Assembly (NCBI RefSeq): GCF_036786105.1
Contig: NZ_DAIQRQ010000014.1
Span: 28,375-92,374 of the forward strand
Source of the DNA: Ohtaekwangia sp036786105
Lineage (GTDB): Bacteria > Bacteroidota > Bacteroidia > Cytophagales > Cyclobacteriaceae
Length of the DNA: 64,000 nucleotides
Reading direction: 5' to 3'
The notes below the pieces were generated by a model, which was given only the letters and a program-made list of their open reading frames with translations, was not told the origin of the DNA and ran no database searches. A program made the translations under genes and the position numbers. Of this stretch, positions 59,030 through 64,000 are shown one piece after another (the stretch's first letter is position 1; each line of letters begins with the position of its first letter).

Positions 59030-59413
59030 ATGAAGGATTTCAAGAAATACTATACCATACCCGCTACGCCCGGGTATGTATACCTTGCACTTACCAATCC
59101 CACTACAATTCAATTATGGTCAGGTGAAGCAGCAGAGATGTCAACTGAGCCGGGGTCTGAGTTTTCACTCTGGGACGGCAGCATTGTAGGCAGAAATATA
59201 GCGTTTGAGCCAGGAAAAAGGATCGTGCAACAATGGTACTTCGGAGATCAACCTGAAGAATCTATTGTTACTATAAAGTTACATCCGGCTGGCGATGATA
59301 GTACATCAGTAGAGCTTCGTCATACCAACATTCCGGATCAGGATTACGAAGATATTGTTGACGGCTGGAATACGATGTATTTCGGAGCGCTTCAGGAATT
59401 TTACGAAGAGTAA
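59030..59413 (+). CDS. SRPBCC/AHSA1-like protein
   Basis: About 127-residue helix-grip protein: KKYYTIPATPGYVYLALTNPTTIQLWSGEAAEMSTEPGSEFSLWDGSIVGRNIAFEPGKRIVQQWYFGD, then SVELRHTNIPDQDYEDIVDGWNTMYFGAL. It is similar in domain to activator-of-Hsp90-like proteins and to Streptomyces polyketide cyclases; function not assigned. Together with the START-like gene at 6243 it is the second small helix-grip protein in the window. I chose the ATG at 59030 over an upstream one at 58988 that reads through the repeats. Confidence 0.82.
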   Translation: MKDFKKYYTIPATPGYVYLALTNPTTIQLWSGEAAEMSTEPGSEFSLWDGSIVGRNIAFEPGKRIVQQWYFGDQPEESIVTIKLHPAGDDSTSVELRHTNIPDQDYEDIVDGWNTMYFGALQEFYEE

Positions 59414-59425
59414 TAACCTATTATC

Positions 59426-59932
59426 ATGAACAACCAACCGGAAGTCTGGCTGCGCGGACCCATAGAAAATATACCGCCCTTGTTGCAGCCTGTGGCGCAC
59501 GCGTTGTTGCAAGCCGTGGAAGAAGCCGAAGCAGCGCTGAAGGGATTTGACGATATCTACTTATGGAAGAAACCAGCAGGCGTGGCATCGGTTGGATTCC
59601 ACCTGCAACATCTTGCCGGTGTGCTCGATCGCTTGTGCACTTATGCCCGCGGAGAAGCGCTGAACGAGGTGCAGCTTCAGGCATTGGCATCAGAAGATCA
59701 ATTCTCGTCAGCGTATACTTCGCAGTCGCTCCTACAGAAATTTCGCGAACAAGTGCAGCAAACTATACTGCAACTCAGCGCAACATCCGAAGCTGATCTT
59801 TTGCTACCCCGAGGTGTAGGACGAAAACAACTTCCATCCACAGTACAGGGTTTACTCTTTCATGCTGCAGAACACACCCAACGCCATATTGGTCAGTTGC
59901 TGGTAACAGTAAAAATGGTGAGTCTCATTTAG
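59426..59932 (+). CDS. DinB family protein
   Basis: 168-residue four-helix bundle of the DinB/YfiT metal-binding superfamily. The three His expected at the metal site are in VGFHLQHLAGVLDRLCTY and FHAAEHTQRHIGQLL. In related proteins this site binds a divalent metal and is used by thiol transferases (bacillithiol, mycothiol) or is of unknown activity. It lies 12 bases after the SRPBCC gene and is probably co-transcribed. Confidence 0.88.
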   Translation: MNNQPEVWLRGPIENIPPLLQPVAHALLQAVEEAEAALKGFDDIYLWKKPAGVASVGFHLQHLAGVLDRLCTYARGEALNEVQLQALASEDQFSSAYTSQSLLQKFREQVQQTILQLSATSEADLLLPRGVGRKQLPSTVQGLLFHAAEHTQRHIGQLLVTVKMVSLI

Positions 59933-60005
59933 CAGGTAAACAGAAAGCAGTAGCCACCACTCCCACACCTCCAGTAGCCGGTAGCCAGCGACCAGCAGCT
60001 ACTCC
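59933..60005. repeat. AGTAGCC/AGCAGCT word repeat
   Basis: About 70 bases of GTAGCC, CCAGTAGCCGGTAGCC and CCAGCAGCT words between DinB and YwbE genes, overlapping the last codons of the latter. Confidence 0.5.
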
Positions 60006-60205
60006 ATAATCTGCTGAACCCTTCCAATCTGTCCATCCTCCAAACGTACTTTTATACCGCGATGATGCACGGGTGCGCTGGTGAGTATATCTTTTACAAT
60101 NNNNNNNNNNNNNNNNNNNNNNNNNNNNNNNNNNNNNNNNNNNNNNNNNNNNNNNNNNNNNNNNNNNNNNNNNNNNNNNNNNNNNNNNNNNNNNNNNNNN
60201 ATCAT
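59999..60205 (-). CDS. YwbE family protein (DUF2196), interrupted by gap
   Basis: The intact 3' part reads IVKDILTSAPVHHRGIKV and ends RLEDGQIGRVQQIME, the C-terminal half of the YwbE family (about 65-70 residues, function unknown). The 5' half lies in the N run 60101-60200. An ATG at 60205 on the far side gives a length of 68 residues, which fits the family, but the gap size is arbitrary, so the start is unproven. Confidence 0.7.
   Translation of the reverse strand: MXXXXXXXXXXXXXXXXXXXXXXXXXXXXXXXXXXIVKDILTSAPVHHRGIKVRLEDGQIGRVQQIME
60101..60200. other. Assembly gap of 100 N
   Basis: Second run of exactly 100 N. It removes the 5' half of the YwbE-family gene. The 294 bases from 60206 to the next gene hold no open frame; they are AT-rich and unremarkable until a CACCTTTG box (60462-60469) before the secreted protein. 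Confidence 0.99.
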
Positions 60206-60499
60206 CAGAATTATATTCTAAAAGCAGGTATTTTTATCATTTTAAACAGATAAACAGGGGTTATTTTAACACATAAATCAAAATAATATTCTGATTATAG
60301 GTTTTAACAGAAACAGGCTGTTGAATCCCGGGAAACTCTGAATCATTCTTTTGTGTGTCTTGCTCACCTGAAAAGAAAATCCTGATTACGCAGGTTAATA
60401 CTTTTCCTTACGTAAAGCTTACGGGCACATCTTTACAAAAGTTGGATGAATTGGTTTGATCACCTTTGCATCATCAAAACAAAAACACTTTATAAGCAA

Positions 60500-61078
60500 A
60501 TGAATATGCGCTCTAAAATCACCGTTCTGTTCTTCGCCCTCATGATGTCGGTAGCTGCTTTCGCTGATTCTCCTACATCTTTAACGGTTACGTCAGCATC
60601 AGCTCACGTGTACAAAGTTTATTACAAGGCCAACGAAGCAGGTAAAGTAAGAGTATCAATCATCAACAACAGCAACAAGGCTGTGTTTAGCGAAGTATTG
60701 AACAATGTAGCATCATTCGTTCGTCCTTATAACTTCAGCGAGCTTCCTGAAGGAGAATATACCATTGTAGTGGAAGACAAAAATGGCAAGCAGGTTGAAA
60801 AAGTTCAGTATTCTATGAGCAAAATCACCAGCTTTATTTCTGTTACTGAAAAAGCTAACGATCCTAATAAATATATACTCAACGTAGTGAATAACGGAAC
60901 AGACGTTGTATCTGTAAAGATCTTCGCTGCCGAGAATCTGCTGCACGAGCAAACACTTCAAGTAACGGGCAACTTCGGTCAGGTTTATAACCTGAGCTCG
61001 GTTCGCACTACTAACGATATGAAGATCACATTTGTGGTAACAACCAGTGCCGGCACCACCAGAACCATTGAATTCTAA
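60500..61078 (+). CDS. Secreted beta-sandwich protein of unknown family
   Basis: About 192 residues with a signal peptide (RSKITVLFFALMMSVAAFADS). The mature protein looks like two Ig/fibronectin-like beta-sandwich units: VYKVYYKANEAGKVRVSIINNSNKAVFSEVLNNVASFVRPYNFSELPEGEYTIVVED and a second half KYILNVVNNGTDVVSVKIFAAENLL. It resembles DUF3244-like or secretion-system-associated proteins of Bacteroidota; there is no sorting-domain tail. Possibly abundant in the periplasm or outside. I chose the ATG at 60500; a second at 60506 also works. It has a very strong terminator. Confidence 0.72.
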   Translation: MNMRSKITVLFFALMMSVAAFADSPTSLTVTSASAHVYKVYYKANEAGKVRVSIINNSNKAVFSEVLNNVASFVRPYNFSELPEGEYTIVVEDKNGKQVEKVQYSMSKITSFISVTEKANDPNKYILNVVNNGTDVVSVKIFAAENLLHEQTLQVTGNFGQVYNLSSVRTTNDMKITFVVTTSAGTTRTIEF

Positions 61079-61106
61079 TCCTGATCTGGCCTTCCGAAAA
61101 TAAACA

Positions 61107-61140
61107 GAAAGCCACCGTTGCGGTGGCTTTCTTAATTTTA
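61107..61140 (+). terminator. Terminator of the secreted-protein gene
   Basis: A perfect 11-bp stem (61107-61117 with 61121-61131, GAAAGCCACCG/CGGTGGCTTTC) has loop TTG and is followed by TTAATTTTATAC. Confidence 0.88.
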
Positions 61141-61184
61141 TACTATATTTTATACTATCGCTATTTATCTATAGCTATCGTTGA

Positions 61185-61988
61185 TTACGAACGGAACCAC
61201 TTCCAGAATTTGCCAAGCCACGTTTTAGGCGTTTTGCTCATATCGTGCTCCGACATTTCCACCACGGGCTCGTTCACCATGCGCATTGGTTTGGTGGGCA
61301 CAGAGGCCTTTACGCGATTTTGATAGTATAGCGTTTTGCGCTCTTTCTCGCGCTTAATTTCCTCCTGGCGCTTCTGTTCTGCTTCACGTTGTTCGCGTTC
61401 ACGCTGCACCGCCACCGGATTCTTTCTCGGGCGATTATCCTGACGATCCTGCCTGAAGTGCTTCTTCCCTTCCCGTGTGTGCCTGCGCGGAGTTACCGGT
61501 TCTGACGTGGTCTTTTCTTCTGAGGCCGCTGCAGTCTCTTCTTCAGGCTTGATTTCCTTTTTCTTAAGCTGAGGCAATTCAATTTTACCTAACACTTTTA
61601 AACCCGCCAGCTCTACCTTCGGAGCTTTGATCAACTCCGGCTTTTCGTCTGCAACTACAGGTTCTGATGTTGTATCTTTCACTACATCTGTTGTATCTTC
61701 CGCTACATCAACTACAGCATGCACTGGCTCTTGTTGTGCCGTTTCTTCCACTTCTACTACAGCAGCCGGCGCGGGCGTTTCTGTTACTGCTTCTGCTGTT
61801 TCCTCTTCGGGTATGCTCAACAGTTCGTCATGCAGATGTGGAGCAAAGTGTTGTATTACCCGTTGAAGGTTATCGGCTTCCACGCGTGTATTGGCCCCCT
61901 CTTCGATCTGTATATTCTTTGTTGCCAGAAATTCAACGATGTCGGCAGGCCTTACGGTGAGCTTTCTTGCCAGTTGTCCTAATCTCAT
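61185..61988 (-). CDS. Orphan IF2_N-like domain protein
   Basis: About 267 residues. The first 50 match the IF2_N fold of initiation factor 2: MRLGQLARKLTVRPADIVEFLATKNIQIEEGANTRVEADNLQRVIQHF. A long acidic and Ala/Glu/Thr-rich linker (about 60-150) follows. A basic, Arg/Glu-rich charged stretch (about 185-245; REREQREAEQKRQEEIKREKER) resembles the IF2 linker. The tail ends WLGKFWKWFRS, an aromatic amphipathic helix. No GTPase domain. It lies 87 bases downstream of arfB, with its own promoter box (62016-62023). Role unknown; RNA or ribosome binding is an inference. Confidence 0.72.
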   Translation of the reverse strand: MRLGQLARKLTVRPADIVEFLATKNIQIEEGANTRVEADNLQRVIQHFAPHLHDELLSIPEEETAEAVTETPAPAAVVEVEETAQQEPVHAVVDVAEDTTDVVKDTTSEPVVADEKPELIKAPKVELAGLKVLGKIELPQLKKKEIKPEEETAAASEEKTTSEPVTPRRHTREGKKHFRQDRQDNRPRKNPVAVQREREQREAEQKRQEEIKREKERKTLYYQNRVKASVPTKPMRMVNEPVVEMSEHDMSKTPKTWLGKFWKWFRS

Positions 61989-62015
61989 TGGATTATTACG
62001 AATTAAATCACACTG

Positions 62016-62023
62016 CAAATATA
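62016..62023 (-). promoter_or_regulatory. -7 promoter box of the IF2_N-like gene
   Basis: TATATTTG on the minus strand is an exact TAnnTTTG match, 27 bases before the ATG at 61988. It also rules out the longer ORF start at 62060. Confidence 0.5.
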
Positions 62024-62075
62024 CCGAGAGATCGATGAAATGAAACTGCTTCGCTCGCATTTAGCTGCAAGCTGG

Positions 62076-62477
62076 CTATTCACCCAGGTTCCTGCGCCAT
62101 TGTTTCTTCTCAGAAAGTTGTTTCTTCTTTTTAATACGCTCCTGAACAGAGCCTTTGGACGGTTTAGTGGCTTTGCGCGCCTTCTTTCTCTCAAAGGCTT
62201 TTGTTATTGCTTTCTCAAATTTCGCAATAGCGGCTTCTTTATTCTGTAACTGCGAACGTTTGTCTTGTGAGATGATCACCAACATGCCATCGGTAGTCAT
62301 GCGGGTTGCCAATTTCCGGGACACTAACTCTTTTTCTTCCGGCGTTAATACCGCGGAGTTCATCACATCAAACTTCAGCGTAACCTTCGTGTTTACCTTG
62401 TTTACATTCTGTCCGCCCGGTCCGCTGCTGCGAGACGTGCTGAATACTAATTCTTTTAATAGCGATGCCGCATTCAT
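62076..62477 (-). CDS. arfB: Alternative ribosome rescue / peptidyl-tRNA hydrolase ArfB
   Basis: 133-residue class-I release-factor-like protein that rescues stalled ribosomes without a stop codon (YaeJ). The GGQ motif is SRSSGPGGQNVNKVNTKVTL. The Lys/Arg-rich C-terminal tail (KPSKGSVQERIKKKKQLSEKKQWRR) fits into the empty mRNA channel. Family assignment is firm. It lies upstream of the IF2_N-like gene on the same strand. Confidence 0.95.
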   Translation of the reverse strand: MNAASLLKELVFSTSRSSGPGGQNVNKVNTKVTLKFDVMNSAVLTPEEKELVSRKLATRMTTDGMLVIISQDKRSQLQNKEAAIAKFEKAITKAFERKKARKATKPSKGSVQERIKKKKQLSEKKQWRRNLGE

Positions 62478-62851
62478 AGCGCTAATATACGGAACGGATG
62501 TGTGAGGGCGTTGTAGCGCGGATGTAAGGGGCAGCTGGCTGCTGGCTACAAGCTGCTGGCTGGTTATTTAGTAAGGAATCGATACTGGTAATAGAACGTT
62601 TTGCTTCGTTCTACTTTTGTACGATTACATAGCAACGGGAAAACCTGATCCTGATCGTTTGCCTAAAACAATACAAAGAGATTCCGGATGCTTGCCGAGT
62701 CAGAGCAAGAAGAAGAAGTAACTCCTCTCCACTTTCCTTCTTCTATTCTGTTACTTCTTTACTTTCTCACTCCTTAGTAGTTAAAACTACCTTGGCATCT
62801 TTATCAATCGCTTGTATATTCTTGTACTTCTTTACTAGTATACTTTCCCTG
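62478..62851. repeat. Gene-free spacer with GCTGGCTGCTGG words
   Basis: No open frame. 62531-62563 is made of GCAGCTGGCTGCTGGC and AAGCTGCTGGCTGG words, a family seen elsewhere in the window in the other orientation. From about 62725 to 62800 pyrimidine-rich words (CTTCTATTCTGTTACTTC, TTTACTTTCTCACTCC) recur. Confidence 0.6.
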
Positions 62852-63532
62852 TCACCTTCTCTCAAAATGCTGATCCAGAATCTCCGCTACTTCCTGTTTA
62901 AATAGTTGCTTGCATCCTTCCACCAGGTCTAACCGATTGGTTTCTATATAGCGCAGCACTTGCGCGTAGTCGGTGCGTTTGGTAAAGAAGTAATCGCGCA
63001 GCTCGGTGATGAGATAATTCGTTTTTGCCAGGTCGTTCAGTTCCTGGTAATACTCTCCTTTCACAAAATTCTTGATGCCATTTTCTGTCAATATGAGATG
63101 GATCAGTCGCTGGCGCATGTTCTGTACGGTATTGATATGATCGATGCGATAGGTTTCGAGCGGATCAAACTCAAGCGACATTTCATTGAGGCATAGCTGC
63201 ATGCATGTATCGATCTCGGCATAAAATATAGCCGCATCCACGTTACTATTCTCATGCTCCAGTATTTGCTGAAAAACAGAACGATAACGTTCGAGCATAA
63301 TGCCGGCATGTTGCAGCTCGATAAGTTTGCTTCTGACCTGCAGCACCTTTTGCGCATTGGCTTTGATATGAAAACGATGATATATATAGTCTTCAATGCC
63401 GGTATCCGTCAGCAGACGGTCGATCAGGTTCTTTCTGGAGTGCTGCAGTATTTCGCGCACCTGAAGAGGCACCAGGCTCATATCCTTGTCCTCAATCTTG
63501 TGAATACCATTGAATATTTTAACCGTTCTCAT
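62852..63532 (-). CDS. Helical protein of unknown function
   Basis: 226 residues, not recognised. All-helical, no signal peptide or membrane segment, so cytoplasmic. Repeated helical units contain paired His, Arg and acidic residues (HRFHIKANAQKVLQVRSKLIELQHAGIMLERYRSVFQQILEHENS, TDYAQVLRYIETNRLDLVEGC). It is divergent from the incomplete gene at 63675 across an AT-rich spacer (63544-63585) with symmetric TTAGTT/AACTAA words. Possibly a regulator or a structural protein; nothing visible decides. Confidence 0.6.
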   Translation of the reverse strand: MRTVKIFNGIHKIEDKDMSLVPLQVREILQHSRKNLIDRLLTDTGIEDYIYHRFHIKANAQKVLQVRSKLIELQHAGIMLERYRSVFQQILEHENSNVDAAIFYAEIDTCMQLCLNEMSLEFDPLETYRIDHINTVQNMRQRLIHLILTENGIKNFVKGEYYQELNDLAKTNYLITELRDYFFTKRTDYAQVLRYIETNRLDLVEGCKQLFKQEVAEILDQHFERR

Positions 63533-63543
63533 ATCTAATTAAT

Positions 63544-63585
63544 TTAGTTAATACAAAACTAAATAAAACTAATAATATTAGTTAA
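63544..63585. promoter_or_regulatory. Symmetric TTAGTT/AACTAA array in divergent spacer
   Basis: TTAGTTAA (63544-63551), AACTAA (63557-63562), AACTAA (63567-63572) and TTAGTTAA (63578-63585) form two nested inverted pairs in a very AT-rich spacer just upstream of the minus-strand gene. This is operator-like. Confidence 0.4.
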
Positions 63586-63674
63586 TATAATCATCAATTA
63601 TTTATTTTGCTTCTGATTATCAAGCGCTTGAAAGCCGCAGAAACAGGCTTTTAAACTGTATTTCAACGTAAGTC

Positions 63675-64000
63675 ATGGCATTACCACCCAAAGACAGAAA
63701 GCATTTCGAATCTGCTATTCCCAACGATCTCCGGTTGTTTGAAGCAACAGATATTGACCGGATGTTTACCTATATGGAAGAGACGTTTCATTTAAGTAAA
63801 AAATGGAAGACGGTCTTTTCGCTTGAATTGCAAAAGACGGAGCGATCTATATCGGAGCAGGAGTTCTTCTTTCGCTTTGCACGCAAGCATCTTGATCCTC
63901 CGTTGCAGCAATTGTTGGTGCGTCAAGACTCCGTGGTGTTTGCTATGGCGCGCTTCCTGATTCGTGATAGAATTCGCGAGAAGCGTAAGGAAGCGGAAGG
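63675..64000 (+). CDS. Unknown protein, 3' end cut by window edge
   Basis: Open from ATG 63675 to the edge, about 108 residues. It starts MALPPKDRKHFESAIPNDLR and is rich in aromatic, Arg and Glu residues (FRFARKHLDPPLQQLLVRQ, IRDRIREKRKEAEG). Predicted mostly helical and cytoplasmic. Not recognised. Divergent from the 62852 gene, with which it may share a promoter region. Confidence 0.6.
   Translation, partial: MALPPKDRKHFESAIPNDLRLFEATDIDRMFTYMEETFHLSKKWKTVFSLELQKTERSISEQEFFFRFARKHLDPPLQQLLVRQDSVVFAMARFLIRDRIREKRKEAE

Noticed and set aside
1..64000. CRISPR array, tRNA, rRNA, transposase or integrase
   Set aside because: I looked for regularly spaced repeats, cloverleaf-like or CCA-ending segments, and transposase or recombinase motifs in the proteins, and found none.

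Overview
The window looks like a draft scaffold from a member of the Bacteroidota, most likely the Cytophagales. Evidence: a 287-residue primary sigma factor without region 1.1, Bacteroidota-type promoters (TTTG, about 20 bases, then TAnnTTTG), MetZ, DUF3667, DUF5777, a Porin_10-type protein, LytTR/LytS signalling, and poor Shine-Dalgarno signals with several TTG or GTG starts. Two runs of exactly 100 N (47494-47593 and 60101-60200) are scaffold gaps, so frames across them are not reliable. I see no tRNA, rRNA, CRISPR array, transposase or prophage. Gene content is mostly core and chromosomal.

Layout. 1-6.7 kb (minus): trxB (cut by the window edge), rpoD, pnp, rpsO, an LptF/LptG permease and a START-like protein. 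A 30-codon membrane mini-ORF with its own terminator follows. 7-12 kb: HEAT-like, DUF3667 and TPR genes, the DNA end-binding protein Ku, and a LytTR/LytS two-component pair. 12-21 kb: alpha/beta hydrolase, an ABC1/AarF kinase with a TetR-like regulator, a TPR protein, the multidomain NHEJ ligase LigD, DUF4184 and an MHS-type transporter. 21-32.4 kb (minus): TPR protein, gyrA, a beta-barrel, a COG3014-like/LpoB lipoprotein pair, then symporter-osmC-metZ-rpe. 32.4-40.8 kb: repeat-rich spacers, DUF5777/YceI/haem-motif lipoprotein, a large transporter-HEAT-cNMP fusion, OmpH/Skp and gamma carbonic anhydrase. 40.9-45.8 kb (plus): miaB, an orphan sigma-54 activator, lptE, an unknown gene and secG. 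45.9-55.3 kb: miaE, Porin_10, lpxK, Nif3, a degenerate zinc-ribbon coiled coil, an IML2-like TPR protein, a histidine phosphatase, a thioesterase and menF. 55.4-64 kb: a DUF1624 membrane protein, SPW protein, LuxR-type response regulator, small unknowns, DinB, YwbE (gap-disrupted), a secreted protein, an orphan IF2_N-like protein, arfB and two unknown divergent genes.

How the genes fit together. Ku and LigD give a two-protein non-homologous end-joining pathway. LptF/G, LptE, LpxK, OmpH, LpoB, SecG and the porin form a dispersed envelope-biogenesis theme. MiaB and MiaE act in sequence on tRNA A37. rpsO-pnp has the same order as in enterobacteria. The thioesterase and menF fit menaquinone synthesis.

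The least explained material is intergenic: a duplicated 65-base hairpin cassette (34862 and 35185), several families of degenerate word-like repeats, a 16-base perfect palindrome before an orphan response regulator, and an apparently leaderless GTG start. I found no clear new multi-gene defence or mobile system.
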